The notes: generated by a model from the letters alone, not told the origin. A stretch of DNA of 64,000 bases from Pseudofrankia coriaricola (GCF_001854805.1 NZ_MBLO01000210.1:124001-188000), one strand, 5' to 3'. Counted from the first letter of the stretch, positions 1 to 10,200 are shown. A program made the numbers and translations.

Positions 1-84
1 CCGGATGTTGGCGAAATCCTCTTTGGCGACCGAGACGGCCTTGTCCATCTTCTCCTCGGCCTCGAGGAGTGTGTCGTCGATCAC
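1..84 (-). CDS. frr: Ribosome recycling factor, N-terminal part (cut by window edge)
   Basis: Ribosome recycling factor splits post-termination ribosomes together with EF-G. Only the first 28 codons are inside the window; the gene runs off its left end. The peptide begins [17 protein letters not shown] and continues into AKEDFANIR, the usual start of this family. The GTG start shares four bases (GTGA) with the pyrH stop, so translation of the two genes is probably coupled. The neighbours pyrH and tsf are the normal context for frr. Confidence 0.93.
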   Translation of the reverse strand, partial: MIDDTLLEAEEKMDKAVSVAKEDFANIR

Positions 85-860
85 CGCTGTCCTTCCGTTC
101 CGTAGGCGTCGACACTAACCAGAGTCCCGATCTTCTCACCCCGCACGGCGCGCGAGATGTTCCCTTCGGTCAGCAGGTCGAAGACGACGATCGGCATCGC
201 GTTGTCCATGCAGAGGCTGATCGCGGTGGCGTCCATGACCTTCAGCCCACGAGTGAGGACTTCCCCGTAGGTGAGCGTGTCAAAGCGCACCGCGCCCGGG
301 TTGGTCCGCGGGTCGGCGTCGTAGACGCCGTCCACCTTCGTCGCCTTGAGCACGGCCTGTGCCTTGACCTCCAGGGCCCGCTGCGCGGCGGTGGTGTCGG
401 TCGAGAAGAACGGCGCGCCGAGACCGGCTCCGAAGATGACGACCCGCCCCTTCTCCAGGTGCCGGATGGCGCGCAACGGCAGGTACGGCTCGGCGACCTG
501 GCCCATGGCGATCGCCGTCTGGACCCGGGTGACCGTGCCTTCACGCTCAAGGAAGTCGGCCAGGGCGAGACAGTTGATGACCGTGCCGAGCATGCCCATG
601 TAGTCGGCTCTGGCCCGGTCCATCCCGCGTTCGGCGAGTGCCTGGCCCCGGAACATGTTGCCCCCGCCGACGACGATCGCGACCTCGATGCCCGACCGGG
701 CCACGTGCGCTACCTGCCGCGCGATCGTCGAGATGGTCACGGGGTCGATGCCCAGCTGATCGCTGCCGGCGAACGCCTCACCAGACAGCTTGAGCAGGAC
801 ACGCGGCCACCTGGGCTCGGTGCTCTCAGGCCCGGTGGCCACCTCGGCTTGATCGATCAC
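81..860 (-). CDS. pyrH: UMP kinase
   Basis: Uridylate kinase phosphorylates UMP to UDP in the cytoplasm, the first committed step from UMP to the pyrimidine nucleotides. The 259-residue product has the amino-acid-kinase-fold motifs KLSGEAF near residue 24, GGGNMFRG near 65, [10 protein letters not shown] near 155 and [10 protein letters not shown] near 170. I chose GTG at 858-860 because GGGGAGAGG lies about 10 bases upstream; the frame stays open further upstream (to 1034), but that extension has no family character. The stop overlaps the frr start. The gene lies downstream of tsf on the same strand after a gap of about 440 bases that holds a hairpin. Confidence 0.95.
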   Translation of the reverse strand: MIDQAEVATGPESTEPRWPRVLLKLSGEAFAGSDQLGIDPVTISTIARQVAHVARSGIEVAIVVGGGNMFRGQALAERGMDRARADYMGMLGTVINCLALADFLEREGTVTRVQTAIAMGQVAEPYLPLRAIRHLEKGRVVIFGAGLGAPFFSTDTTAAQRALEVKAQAVLKATKVDGVYDADPRTNPGAVRFDTLTYGEVLTRGLKVMDATAISLCMDNAMPIVVFDLLTEGNISRAVRGEKIGTLVSVDAYGTEGQR

Positions 861-1205
861 GGGTGGCCCTCTCCCCACAGGGGCCGCCGGAGGTGCGCGC
901 GTGGAGCATCGCGCCTCCTTTGGCCGCGCCAGCGGCCGTGATGTTCGGCCGGAGGTCTTCGCTGACTGCCAGTCTGCCCCATCCGGGGCCGTCCCTGGTG
1001 GCCCGGCCCCACCGGCGGCAGGTCGCCCGGTCATTTCAGTAGGACTGATGCCCGTGTACGGGCGGGCAACCGGAGACGCGGGGCAGTCGGCGGGCCATTC
1101 TGTCGGCGGCCCGCCGTTGAAGGGAACGTCGGCCTCCGGCCGGGGCCGCGTTCACCGCCCCAGCCAAGCGCCGACGACCGAGTAACCAGGAGGCGAAACC
1201 AGACG

Positions 1206-1255
1206 CGGCTCCGGGGCTGTCTCCCGAGCATCACTGCCCAGAAACCCCGGAGCCG
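1206..1255 (-). terminator. Long-loop hairpin between tsf and pyrH
   Basis: Bases 1206-1216 (CGGCTCCGGGG) pair perfectly with 1245-1255, giving an 11-bp GC-rich stem with a 28-base loop about 45 bases after the tsf stop. It could attenuate or end the rpsB-tsf transcript before pyrH. The loop is long and there is no T-run, so termination is a guess. Confidence 0.4.
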
Positions 1256-1298
1256 GTCCCAAAGGATGCCTAAACGGGCGAATCCCGCGGCGCCTGCC

Positions 1299-1913
1299 CT
1301 ATGACTGGCGGATGTTGAAGCGAGCGAAGCGCCCGATCTCGATCTTCTCGCCGAGCGACGCGCCCGCGTCCTCGACGAGCGCACCGATGGTGATCTTTCC
1401 GTCCTTCACCCACGGCTGGTCGAGGAGCGCCACGCTCTTCCTGTAGCCGTTCAGCTTGCCCTCGACGATCTTGGTGATCGCGGGCTCCGGCTTGCCCTCC
1501 TCGCGGGCGGCGGCCGCATAGATCCGCCGCTCCTGCTCGACGACCTCGTTCGGGATCGCGTCCGCGGTCACGTACAGCGGGTCGGCGGCCGCGATGTGCT
1601 GCGCGATGTCGCGGGCGAGTTGCTGGAACTGTTCCGTCTTGGCCACGAAGTCCGTCTCGCAGCGCAGCTCGACGAGCACCCCGATGGTCGGCGGGAGCTG
1701 CGGGTCGGTGCGATGCAGGTAGGAGTCGACCAGGCCGTTCGCGGTCGAGCGGCCGGACCGCTTGGCGACGCCCGCGAGGCCTTTCTCGCGCAGCCAGGCC
1801 TTCGCCTTCTCGAAGTCGCCGTCGTGGTCGACGAGCGCCCTCTTGACATCGCTCATCCCGGCCCCGGTTACTTCACGGAGCTTGCGGATCTCGCCGGCAG
1901 TGATCTGTGCCAT
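1299..1913 (-). CDS. tsf: Elongation factor Ts (short form)
   Basis: EF-Ts is the nucleotide-exchange factor for EF-Tu. The 204-residue protein has the N-terminal UBA-like helix bundle (residues 4-45, ITAGEIRKLREVTGAGM) and the TDFVAKTEQF signature near residue 88 that contacts EF-Tu. It is shorter than the roughly 280-residue E. coli protein and has essentially one core subdomain, a form common in actinobacteria and Thermus. It follows rpsB on the same strand, as in most bacteria, but the 450-base spacer is long for this pair. Confidence 0.97.
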   Translation of the reverse strand: MAQITAGEIRKLREVTGAGMSDVKRALVDHDGDFEKAKAWLREKGLAGVAKRSGRSTANGLVDSYLHRTDPQLPPTIGVLVELRCETDFVAKTEQFQQLARDIAQHIAAADPLYVTADAIPNEVVEQERRIYAAAAREEGKPEPAITKIVEGKLNGYRKSVALLDQPWVKDGKITIGALVEDAGASLGEKIEIGRFARFNIRQS

Positions 1914-2285
1914 CGTCTTTGTCGTCCCGTTCTGGGTGTGACGGGCGTTCCCGCCCGTCGTCGGGCGCTTCGCGCCCTCCTGCGCTTATTGCGGTTCAGG
2001 GGATGTCCACGGGCGGGGCAGCTACCGCGGTCGACATCCTTGTTGCGCTGGCACAAGGCAGCCCCGGAGCCGGCGCGGGGCGCCCCGCCCTCCCCGGCAC
2101 TCGCGACGAGCCTGAGGGCATCGGTCCTCGATCGCCTTGAGCCTGTAAGGCGGCTCGCGCGGCGTACCTGGTCAGGGCATGCCGCTTCGTCTCCTGGTTG
2201 GGCAGATGGCCCGCCCAGCATGCAACGCCAACCGACCAGAACTGCCGCGGGCGCCTGCCGCGCCGATCCGCTGGTCGCGCGGACC

Positions 2286-2323
2286 GTTCCCTGCCTGATC
2301 GGTGATACCGATCAGGCAGGGAC
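2286..2323. repeat. Family A palindrome in the tsf-rpsB spacer
   Basis: Bases 2288-2303 (TCCCTGCCTGATCGGT) pair perfectly with 2307-2322, a 16-bp stem with a 3-base loop. The arms match the family A element described under findings, but the loop is GAT instead of the usual GCGAAGC-type centre. It lies about 40 bases after the rpsB stop, so it may also act as an RNA hairpin there. I see no gene in the rest of the spacer 1914-2363. Confidence 0.8.
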
Positions 2324-2363
2324 GCGGAGCCCCGCACAAGCGAAGTAGCCGCCCGCGTCAGCC

Positions 2364-3236
<873 letters not shown>

Positions 3237-3846
3237 GACCGCCGCTCCTTCCCGTCCGGCACGCAAGGCCGGATTGTCTCGGTTGTCGGCCGCGGCAGGT
3301 GCCGGCGACCCCTGACGCCCGATAGGCCCCTTCCGCCGCGACGCGGCGGACCGAGGGAGCCCTCCCGACCACGCCGGCCGAGTGACCGGGTGGCGACGGG
3401 GCGCGGGAGGCCGTCGGTGATCGACCGACGACGTCGAGACACGACATCGACAGGACGACCATGGCCTGCCGCGCCCGCCGGGAGCGGGCGTGCGAAGTGA
3501 GCTCCTTGCGGAGCTCCGTTGCCGATGATACTCGGCCCGGCCGAGGGCCTGCTCGGCGCCGCCGCGCCTCCGGCCGCCAGGCCGGCCGAGATGAGGGTCG
3601 ATGCGCTCGCGGGGATCCTCAGCTCGGCGTCCGGTTGGCAACTATGCGGCGGTTGCCCACAGGACCCGGGTTGTCCACAGCCGCCGGGCTCGCACTGGCG
3701 CGCCGGGTTCGGGGCGCACATCGTGTGCCGGGCCGGCCGACGACGCCCCCGGGCCGGCGCACGGCGGCCGGGGGCGGGGTCCGGTCCTCCACACCGCGCC
3801 TCCCGCCCCCGGCCGCTCCAAGGCCCGCCGAGCCGCAGGAGTTCCC
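3237..3846. other. Divergent spacer between rpsB and the M23 gene
   Basis: This 610-base region separates divergent genes and must hold both promoters. I see no convincing gene. It contains a small hairpin at 3499-3516 (GAGCTCC, loop TTGC, GGAGCTC) in the rpsB leader, and on the rpsB strand a TATCAT hexamer (complement of 3528-3533) without a good -35 partner. Confidence 0.5.
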
Positions 3847-4752
3847 ATGGCCCCCGCCCCGAGCCACGACCCGCGCATCCCGCCGCTCGTCGCCGCCGCC
3901 TTCCTGGCCGCCGTCCTGGCACTCGGCGGTTGGCCTCGCCCCGCCACCGCGGGCCAGATCACCGCCGACCGACCGGCCGCCGTGGCCGAGCGGCTCGCCG
4001 CGGCGCCTCGGCTGAGCAGCGTCGCCTCCCCAGATTCGGGCGGCTCGGCGCCGCGGCCCACCGTCGTCGAGCGCCAGCCCAGCGTCGCGGCCACCGCCGA
4101 CGGCCTGGCCACCGCCGGCCGTCGGGTTACGAGCCAGGCGGGCGGCAGGAAGACCGACGGCGCCAGCCCCACCGCCAGCCCGGCACGGTCGGACTCCGGC
4201 CTTGGTCCCGTTCCGGACGGCCAGCGCACCGTCGGCCCCGTCCCCGGCGGCACTCCCCCGGGCTCCGGCCTCGTCCCACAGGGGCGAGCGGTGCCGGCCG
4301 CCGCGGTCAGATGGCGGGCGCCGCTGGACGGGTCGCTGACAGTTGCCCGGCCATTCCAGCCCCCGGCTACTCCCTACGGTGCCGGGCACCGCGGCATCGA
4401 CCTGCGCACTCGGGCCGGAGCGATGGTGCGGGCGGCCGGGGACGGGGTCGTGAGCTACGCGGGCGTCCTCGCGGGGCGAGGCGTCGTCGCGGTGACCCAC
4501 GGCGAGCTGCGGACCACGTACGAGCCGCTGGACGTGCTCGTCAGCGCGGGCCAGCGGGTGACGGCCGGGACGCCACTCGGCCGGCTGGCCACGGGCCACC
4601 CCGGCTGTTCTCAGGACGCCTGCCTGCACTGGGGCCTGCTGCGCGGTGCCGCCTACCTCAGCCCGCTTGTTCTGCTGCTCCCCGACCCACCCCGGCTGCT
4701 CCCCGTGGCCCGCCCGATCCCCGTCACCAGCCTCGGAATGGGAGCAGGCTGA
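3847..4752 (+). CDS. Secreted M23 (LytM-like) peptidase-family protein
   Basis: M23 proteins are zinc metallopeptidases that cut peptidoglycan cross-bridges, or catalytically dead regulators of amidases. The 301-residue product has an N-terminal hydrophobic segment (residues 12-30, [18 protein letters not shown]), a Pro/Ala/Ser-rich linker, and a C-terminal M23 domain from about residue 155 with HRGIDL (zinc His and Asp) and CLHWGL. In active LytM enzymes the last motif is HxH; here the first, catalytic His is replaced by Cys while the second, zinc-binding His remains, so activity is uncertain. The ATG has AGGAG 5 bases upstream. A gene of this type beside rpsB is normal in actinobacteria. 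Confidence 0.85.
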   Translation: MAPAPSHDPRIPPLVAAAFLAAVLALGGWPRPATAGQITADRPAAVAERLAAAPRLSSVASPDSGGSAPRPTVVERQPSVAATADGLATAGRRVTSQAGGRKTDGASPTASPARSDSGLGPVPDGQRTVGPVPGGTPPGSGLVPQGRAVPAAAVRWRAPLDGSLTVARPFQPPATPYGAGHRGIDLRTRAGAMVRAAGDGVVSYAGVLAGRGVVAVTHGELRTTYEPLDVLVSAGQRVTAGTPLGRLATGHPGCSQDACLHWGLLRGAAYLSPLVLLLPDPPRLLPVARPIPVTSLGMGAG

Positions 4753-4771
4753 CGGTGAACGGCCGAGGAGC

Positions 4772-4827
4772 CTTCGCGGTCGCGCCACGCGGAGCCAGGA
4801 GGCTTCGCGGTCGCGCCACGCGGAGCC
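4772..4827. repeat. 25-bp direct repeat, two copies
   Basis: Bases 4772-4796 and 4803-4827 are identical over 25 positions (core TTCGCGGTCGCGCCACGCGG), period 31. They fill the gap between the convergent M23 and xerC genes, where a bidirectional terminator would be expected. Function unknown. Confidence 0.8.
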
Positions 4828-4836
4828 CTGGCCGGA

Positions 4837-6189
4837 TCAGGCGCGCGGATGGGCCTGTTGGAAGGCGGCACGCAGCCGCTCCGGGGTGACATGGGTGTAG
4901 ATCTGGGTGGTCGCAAGGCTGGCGTGGCCGAGCAGTTCCTGCACCGAGCGCAGGTCCGCGCCGCCGTCGAGCAGGTGGGTGGCTGCCGAATGCCGCAGTC
5001 CATGCGGGGTCACGCCATCCGGGCCGCCCGTCGCGGCGAGCCGGGCGGCCAGGATCCGCCGCACGGTCCGGGGGTCCAGTCGACCGCCACGGGCGCCGAG
5101 CAGCAGGGCATGGGCGGACCCGGCCGAGGCCGCAGACCCAGCCGACGCTCTGGGCGTGCTCGGAATGCTCGGGGGCCCGGGGGCTTTTGTCGGATCGACG
5201 AAGCCAGGCTGGGAGGCCCTCGAGGACGTTCGGACGAGTTCGGGCCGACCGGAACGCAACCAGCTGGCAAGCGCGCGGGCCGCCGGAAGGCCATAGGGAA
5301 CGGCGCGTTGCCGGTCGCCCTTGCCGGTGACCCTTAGCAGGCGCCGTTCATGGTCGACATCGTCGAGGTCGAGCCCGCACAGCTCGGACACGCGCACGCC
5401 GGTGGCGTAGAGCAGTTCGAGCACCGCGTCGTCGCGCATCCGCAGCGCGCCAGCCAACCGACCTTCCGGATCGCCGGCCGCCCGGATCGCCGGCCGCCCA
5501 GCAGGCCCCCCAGATAGCCGACCTCCCAACACACCTCCCAGATCGCGTTCGCCGATCCGGGAGGGACCCTGGGCTTCGTCGATCCCAGAGCAGCCGCGGG
5601 CCTCGCCGATGCGGCTGGGCCCCTGTCGTCGATCCGGCAGGGGCCCCGTGTCCGATGCGGCGGGAATCGTCTCGCCGATCCGGGAGGAACCCCGGCCGCC
5701 GGCCGGCGGCCCGCCGACGCCGCCCCGCGTCTCAGAGCCAGCCTCGTCGGCGGCCGGGGAGGGGCCCGACGGCGGCCCGGCGAGCAGGGTGCGTGCCTGC
5801 TCCACGGTGAGCACCCGTGGGATCCGCCTCGGCGCGCGCGCACCGGCCAGCCGGGCCGCGACATCCTCCGGCAGGTGGCCGCGCCGCGCGGCGAACGCGG
5901 AGAACGCCCGCGCGACCGACGCTCTGCGCGCGAGGGTGGCCGGCGCGGCGCCGTCCGCGCGCAGGCTCGCGAGCCAGCCCCGCAGCACGGCCAGGTCGAG
6001 CGCCGTAAGCTCCGGCCTTCCCAGCCTGATGGCATGTGCCCGCAGGCTCGCGAGATCCGCCCGGTAGGCGCGCACGGTCTGTGGTGACCGGTTCAGCTCC
6101 GCGATCAGGTGGTCCACGAAGGCGGCCACCGCTCGGTCCCAGCCGGGTTCCCCAGCACCACCCGGTCCAGAAGCCTCAGTCGGTCGCAT
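4837..6189 (-). CDS. xerC: Tyrosine recombinase XerC with two repeat-derived insertions
   Basis: XerC acts with XerD at dif sites to resolve chromosome dimers. The N-terminal SAM-like DNA-binding domain spans about residues 15-110. The catalytic domain keeps all active-site residues: Arg in ATGVRVSEL, Lys in [17 protein letters not shown] and the nucleophile Tyr in IYTHVT. The protein is 450 residues, about 150 longer than usual. The excess lies in two blocks, about residues 140-228 (between domains) and 305-355 (before the C-terminal catalytic block), and both contain family A repeat copies in frame (5489-5693 and 5181-5220). The active site is intact, so the gene is probably functional. It is convergent with the M23 gene. 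Confidence 0.92.
   Translation of the reverse strand: MRPTEASGPGGAGEPGWDRAVAAFVDHLIAELNRSPQTVRAYRADLASLRAHAIRLGRPELTALDLAVLRGWLASLRADGAAPATLARRASVARAFSAFAARRGHLPEDVAARLAGARAPRRIPRVLTVEQARTLLAGPPSGPSPAADEAGSETRGGVGGPPAGGRGSSRIGETIPAASDTGPLPDRRQGPSRIGEARGCSGIDEAQGPSRIGERDLGGVLGGRLSGGPAGRPAIRAAGDPEGRLAGALRMRDDAVLELLYATGVRVSELCGLDLDDVDHERRLLRVTGKGDRQRAVPYGLPAARALASWLRSGRPELVRTSSRASQPGFVDPTKAPGPPSIPSTPRASAGSAASAGSAHALLLGARGGRLDPRTVRRILAARLAATGGPDGVTPHGLRHSAATHLLDGGADLRSVQELLGHASLATTQIYTHVTPERLRAAFQQAHPRA
5181..5220. repeat. Family A element inside xerC (second site)
   Basis: The segment contains GTCGGATCGACGAAGCC followed by AGGCTGGGAGGCC, matching the family A consensus. Read in the xerC frame it gives [12 protein letters not shown], the same frame used by the copy in rnc ([12 protein letters not shown]). 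It lies in a Ser/Ala/Pro-rich insertion of the catalytic domain. Confidence 0.8.
5489..5693. repeat. Cluster of family A elements inside xerC (first site)
   Basis: At least three copies or part-copies lie close together, in the opposite orientation to the window: 5531-5572 is nearly full length (CTCCCAGATCGCGTTCGCCG then ATCCGGGAGGGACC), and 5622-5647 and 5669-5693 are partial. In the xerC frame they read as repeats of the type PSRIGE, with [13 protein letters not shown] after the full copy. The whole block is absent from ordinary XerC proteins. Confidence 0.8.
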
Positions 6190-6330
6190 GCCGCCACTTC
6201 ACCACCTCACAGCGGTCACGTCACGCCAGCTTGATCGCGCGTTCGCCATCCCGCCGATGTACGCATCTCCGCCCGCCCCTCCGATTGCGACGACAACCGT
6301 GCGGCGCGGCGACAGCCGCCGGACGGCCGG

Positions 6331-6888
6331 TCAGTTGTCCGTCTCGGGGCCGGGCTGCGCGGGGGAAGATCCGGCAAATGCCTGGCGGGGAGTCGCGGAG
6401 GGACGCGGGGCCGCAATCGCCAGGTGTCCGACTGGGGCTACGTCGTGGCCCTCGTCCGCGCCGCAGCGCCAGATCACCTCGTCGGCCGGAGTCCGGGCTT
6501 CGGCGCGAAGCGCCGCGCCGTGCCGCGGGCAGCGCGGCCAGGCATGCCAGAGGATCTCCGCGAAGCACTCCTGCACACCCAGGGCGACGGCGAGAACGGC
6601 TTCGTCCCCCTCGGCGCCGAGAGGCAACGGCCCGGCACCCGCCGGCCAGAACCGTCCGTCCGGCAGGGCCACGAAGAACCCCTGCTCGGTGCCGACCAGT
6701 CGGAACCGGCTGCTCCCCGCGACGGCGAGTCCGGTGGCCTCGCCCGAGCCGTCGCCGTCCAGGTCGAGGCCACCAGTCCCGTCGTCGTCGGTGCCGATGG
6801 CGGGACCGTCACCCGGATGGCTGTCGAGGTCGCGCTGGACAAGCCGCAGGGCGGCACGCAGTCCGGCGAGCTGATTGTTCGGGGTCAT
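6331..6888 (-). CDS. Unknown protein co-translated with dprA
   Basis: I do not recognise this 185-residue protein. Its ATG overlaps the dprA stop (ATGA) and has GGGAGGT 6 bases upstream, so it is very probably translated. The middle part (EQGFFVALPDGRFWPAG, then QECFAEILWHAWPRCP) and the segment CPRHGAALRAEA followed by VIWRCG look like a compact fold with a possible Cys/His metal site (CPRH...WRC). The C-terminal 40 residues are low complexity. It ends the lepB-to-dprA gene string. Confidence 0.75.
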   Translation of the reverse strand: MTPNNQLAGLRAALRLVQRDLDSHPGDGPAIGTDDDGTGGLDLDGDGSGEATGLAVAGSSRFRLVGTEQGFFVALPDGRFWPAGAGPLPLGAEGDEAVLAVALGVQECFAEILWHAWPRCPRHGAALRAEARTPADEVIWRCGADEGHDVAPVGHLAIAAPRPSATPRQAFAGSSPAQPGPETDN

Positions 6889-8228
6889 GGGTTTACCTCC
6901 CGCATCGGGAACAAGGCGTCATCGTCCGCATCCGCGTTGGGCATGCCGACGTGGGACGTGCCGGCCGGGGCCGAGCCGGCCGGGTCGGGTGCCGCGGGGT
7001 GGCGCTGGGCCAGCGAGGGCCGGGTCGGCCGAGGCCGGTCCGGACCGCGTCCGAGCGCGGTCAGCCGGTAGCCGTCCGGCCTGGACTCGAGGAGTCCTTC
7101 CAGTTCGAGCGGGCCGAGCATGGCGAGCACCTCGTTGGGTTCCCGGCCGATTCGCCGCGCCAGCACCGCGACGCCGGCGACGCCGCGCGTCGGCATGGCC
7201 TCCAGCAGGGCGTGAACCGCCGCGGGCAGATCGTCGCGTGGGCCGGTGGGAACGCCCGCGGGGCCGCCAGCGAGACCAACCGGCCCGATCTCCTCCTCGA
7301 TGTCGCGCGCGTCGGTGACCAGCGCACAGTCCTCGCGGTGGTCACGCAGCAGCCGGTGGCAGCCGGCCGACATCGCGCTGGTCACCGGGCCGGGGACGAC
7401 CATGAGCCCGCGGCCCAGCCGGCGGGCATGCCGCGCGGTACTGAGCGCGCCGCTGCGCACACCCGCCTCGACCAACACGGTGCCTCTGGTGAGCGCGGCG
7501 ATAAGTCGGTTACGGATGAGAAAACGTCGACGCAGCGGGGGGCTGCCCAGCGGCACTTCACTGACCAGCAGACCGTTACCACGGATCTCTTCGAGCAACC
7601 GCGCGTGCGCGGCCGGGTAGGGGATGTCGACGCCGCAGGCGAGCACGGCCGCCGTCATTCCGCCGCCGGCGAGAGCGCCTCGGTGCGCGGCGGCGTCGAT
7701 CCCGAACGCCGCGCCCGAGACGACCGTCCACTCCCGTTCGGCCAACGCGCATGCCAGCTCGCTCGCGACGTGCTGCCCGTAGGCGGTGGCGGCCCGGCTG
7801 CCGACAACCGCGACGCCGCGCTGGTCACCGTCCGTGAGAACCTTCCGCGCGGCGTCGGCTTCGCCAAGGACCCAGAGCGCGAGCGGCGCGCCGTACTCCG
7901 GCTCGCCCCGCTCCGCCACCCGGTCCAGGCCGTCGAGGCCCGACGGCCAGCCCGGGTCCCCGGGGCAGACCAGCCACCCACCGAGCTGGCGCAGCCGGTC
8001 CAGGTCGCGGCGCGGCTCGATGTCCGGATGCTCGGCGCGGATCTGGGCCCAGGCCTCGGCGGGGCCAACGGTGCGCAGCAGACCCGCCAGTCGCACGTTG
8101 CCATACCCGACGAGGTGCGAAAGTGCCGCCCGCGCGAGCCGGTCCGCCGAGCCCTCGCCGTCTGGAGCGCCGTCAAGGCCCAGGCCAGCCTGCCCGGCCT
8201 GCCCGGCGGGAGAATCTGGCGCGTTCAT
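6885..8228 (-). CDS. dprA: DNA-processing protein DprA
   Basis: DprA (Smf) binds incoming single-stranded DNA and loads RecA. The Rossmann-like core is seen in VAVVGSRAATAYG, VVSGAAFGIDAAAHRGAL, TAAVLACGVDIPYPAAH, LLVSEVPLGS and FLIRNRLIAAL, spanning about residues 145-330. A C-terminal winged-helix segment follows (HALLEAMPTRGVAGVAVLARR). I chose ATG at 8228 because its first bases overlap the comM stop (ATGA) with GGGAA just upstream; a longer open frame to 8459 runs over comM and has no family character. The 447-residue length includes low-complexity ends. Confidence 0.93.
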   Translation of the reverse strand: MNAPDSPAGQAGQAGLGLDGAPDGEGSADRLARAALSHLVGYGNVRLAGLLRTVGPAEAWAQIRAEHPDIEPRRDLDRLRQLGGWLVCPGDPGWPSGLDGLDRVAERGEPEYGAPLALWVLGEADAARKVLTDGDQRGVAVVGSRAATAYGQHVASELACALAEREWTVVSGAAFGIDAAAHRGALAGGGMTAAVLACGVDIPYPAAHARLLEEIRGNGLLVSEVPLGSPPLRRRFLIRNRLIAALTRGTVLVEAGVRSGALSTARHARRLGRGLMVVPGPVTSAMSAGCHRLLRDHREDCALVTDARDIEEEIGPVGLAGGPAGVPTGPRDDLPAAVHALLEAMPTRGVAGVAVLARRIGREPNEVLAMLGPLELEGLLESRPDGYRLTALGRGPDRPRPTRPSLAQRHPAAPDPAGSAPAGTSHVGMPNADADDDALFPMREVNP

Positions 8229-9808
8229 GCTTCCCGCCCGGGGATGCGCAGGCTCAACGCGAGGCCGAGCTCCGTCCCACCAGGCCGGTCCAGGCCACGC
8301 AGGTCGGCCAGCGTCCACGCGACCCGCAGCACCCGGTCGAGACCGCGAGCGGTGAGCGACCCGGTCTCGTAGGCCCGGTCGGCGGCGAACGTGACCGACG
8401 GCGACAGCGGCCAGCGGCGCCGCAACGTCGCGCCGGGCACCTCCGCGTTCGTCCGCCACGGGGTGCCGTGCAACCGCGCGGCCATGGCCGCCCGCGCCTG
8501 GGCGACCCGCTCGGCGACCAGCGCGCTGGACTCGGCCGAGCCGACGTCCGCCCGCAGCTCAGCCCGGCTGGGTGCTCCGAGCTCGACCTGCAGGTCGATC
8601 CGGTCGAGCAGGGGGCCGGACAGCCGCGCCTGGTAGCGGCGCCGGACCATGCTGGGGCACTCGCAGGCGTTCGCGCCCCTGACGCCGGTCTTGGCACACG
8701 GGCATGGGTTGGCCGCCAGTACCAGCAGGAACCGGGCGGGGAACCGGGTGGTCATCCGCGCCCTCGCGATCTCGATCATGCCGCTTTCCAGCGGCTGCCG
8801 CAGCGCGTCGAGCGCGGTCCGCCCGAATTCGGGGGCCTCATCCAAGAAAAGAATCCCGCGGTGTGCCTGGCAGGCGAGCCCGGGACGGATCACGGTGGTG
8901 CCGGCGCCGACCAGCGCGGCCGGCGTCGCGCTGTGGTGCGGGCTGCGGTAAGGCGGACGGCTGACCAGCGGCGTGTCGGAGGGCAGTACGCCGGCCACCG
9001 AGTGCACGGCCGTCACCTCGATGGCCGCCTCTAGGTCCAGATCAGGCAGGAGCCCTGGCAGCCGTTCGGCCAGCATCGTCTTACCGCCGCCCGGCGGCCC
9101 CTGCATGTACAGGTGATGGCCGCCGCCGGCGGCGACCTCGACCGCGAGCCGGCCGCGGCTCTGCCCGGCGACGTCGGCGAGGTCAAGATCCGTCTCGTCC
9201 GTCCACGCGGGGCCGGGGTTCCTGCCGGATCGACGAAGCCGACCCGGGAGGTCCGCGACGTCGCCCGCCATGGCCAGAGCCGGCTCGGGCTCGTACTCAC
9301 CGCGCAGCAGACCGATCGCGCTGCGCAGGTCAGGGACCGGCTCGACCTCGGCGCCGGGGACGAGCGCCGCCTCGGCGGCGTTACGCACCGGGACCACCAC
9401 CCTGCTCACGCCCGCGCCCACGGCGGCCAGCACCGCTGGCAGCACGCCGCGCACCGGGCGCACCCGCCCGTCCAGCGCGAGCTCGCCGAGCACCACGCGT
9501 CGGCGCGGGTCGGGCAACGGGACGACACCCGCGGCGGCGAGGATCGCGAGTGCCACCGCCAGGTCGAAGGAGCTGCCTGACTTCGGCAGGGTCGCCGGGA
9601 ACAGCCCGACGGTGATCCGCTCGTCAGGCCATTTCTGCCCGGAGTTGAGGACCGCGGCACGGACTCGGTCGCGGGCCTCGGCGAGCGCCGCGTCGGGCAG
9701 CCCGATCAGCGCGAGGCCGGGCAGGCCGCCGGAAAGGTGGGCCTCCACCTCCACCAGGTGGCCCTCGACACCGACGACGGCGACGGCGAGGGTCCGAGCC
9801 AGGGCCAT
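8225..9808 (-). CDS. comM: Mg-chelatase-like AAA ATPase ComM/YifB
   Basis: ComM is a hexameric helicase-type AAA+ ATPase that aids branch migration during transformation. The 527-residue protein has the N-terminal Lon-protease-like domain (LPDAALAEARDRVRAA, FPATLPKSGSSFDLAVAL), Walker A GPPGGGKTMLA near residue 235, Walker B ILFLDEAPEF and a Cys-rich NPCPC...CEC stretch. A family A repeat encodes about residues 185-198 ([14 protein letters not shown]) at the junction between the two domains. The stop overlaps the dprA start, and the start shares one base with the yraN stop. Confidence 0.95.
   Translation of the reverse strand: MALARTLAVAVVGVEGHLVEVEAHLSGGLPGLALIGLPDAALAEARDRVRAAVLNSGQKWPDERITVGLFPATLPKSGSSFDLAVALAILAAAGVVPLPDPRRRVVLGELALDGRVRPVRGVLPAVLAAVGAGVSRVVVPVRNAAEAALVPGAEVEPVPDLRSAIGLLRGEYEPEPALAMAGDVADLPGRLRRSGRNPGPAWTDETDLDLADVAGQSRGRLAVEVAAGGGHHLYMQGPPGGGKTMLAERLPGLLPDLDLEAAIEVTAVHSVAGVLPSDTPLVSRPPYRSPHHSATPAALVGAGTTVIRPGLACQAHRGILFLDEAPEFGRTALDALRQPLESGMIEIARARMTTRFPARFLLVLAANPCPCAKTGVRGANACECPSMVRRRYQARLSGPLLDRIDLQVELGAPSRAELRADVGSAESSALVAERVAQARAAMAARLHGTPWRTNAEVPGATLRRRWPLSPSVTFAADRAYETGSLTARGLDRVLRVAWTLADLRGLDRPGGTELGLALSLRIPGREA
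9215..9253. repeat. Family A element inside comM
   Basis: Bases read GGGGTTCCTGCCGGATCGAC then GAAGCCGACCCGGGAGGTC, a full-length copy. In the comM frame it codes [14 protein letters not shown], almost the same peptide as the lepB copy ([14 protein letters not shown]). It sits in the flexible joint before the AAA domain. Confidence 0.88.
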
Positions 9809-10200
9809 CAGAACGCCCCGCGCCGGTGCTCGACGCGCATCGCCCCGGGCTCGCCCGGTATCACGTCGCGGCTGACCGCCAACAGGTCGAAACGCACCGG
9901 GCCGCGCACGCGCGGGTGCTCCGCGAGCCAGCGCACGGCCAGCAGGCGCACCCGGGCGGCCTTGCGGCCCACGACGGCCTCCGCCGGTGTGCCGAACCGC
10001 GTTCCGGAGCGGGTCTTGACCTCACAGAACACCAGCGTGCCCGCCTCGCGGGCGACGATGTCCAGCTCGCCCTCGCGGCACCGCCAGTTCCGGTCGAGGA
10101 TCTCGGCGCCGCACTTGACGAGGTGGCGCGCGGCCAGTTCCTCACCGAACCGACCGAGCACGTCCTTGGCCTGGTGGCCCGTTCTTGGCCTGGATGTCAC
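9808..10200 (-). CDS. YraN/UPF0102 endonuclease-fold protein
   Basis: YraN proteins have a Holliday-junction-resolvase-like nuclease fold; their role is unproven. The core is visible in GRFGEELAARHLVKCG, NWRCREGELDIVAREAGTL and VFCEVKTRSG, giving the E-x-D...E-x-K pattern of this fold. I chose GTG at 10200, just before the conserved region (130 residues, near the family size); the frame is open to 10383 with a Pro/Arg-rich extension, so the start is uncertain. The stop shares one base with the comM start (TGATG). This order (DUF2469, yraN, comM, dprA) is typical of actinobacteria. Confidence 0.85.
   Translation of the reverse strand: MTSRPRTGHQAKDVLGRFGEELAARHLVKCGAEILDRNWRCREGELDIVAREAGTLVFCEVKTRSGTRFGTPAEAVVGRKAARVRLLAVRWLAEHPRVRGPVRFDLLAVSRDVIPGEPGAMRVEHRRGAF

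Noticed and set aside
3600-3846. c-di-AMP (ydaO-type) riboswitch before the M23 gene
   Set aside because: Such switches precede many actinobacterial wall hydrolases, but the conserved segments were not found in this leader.
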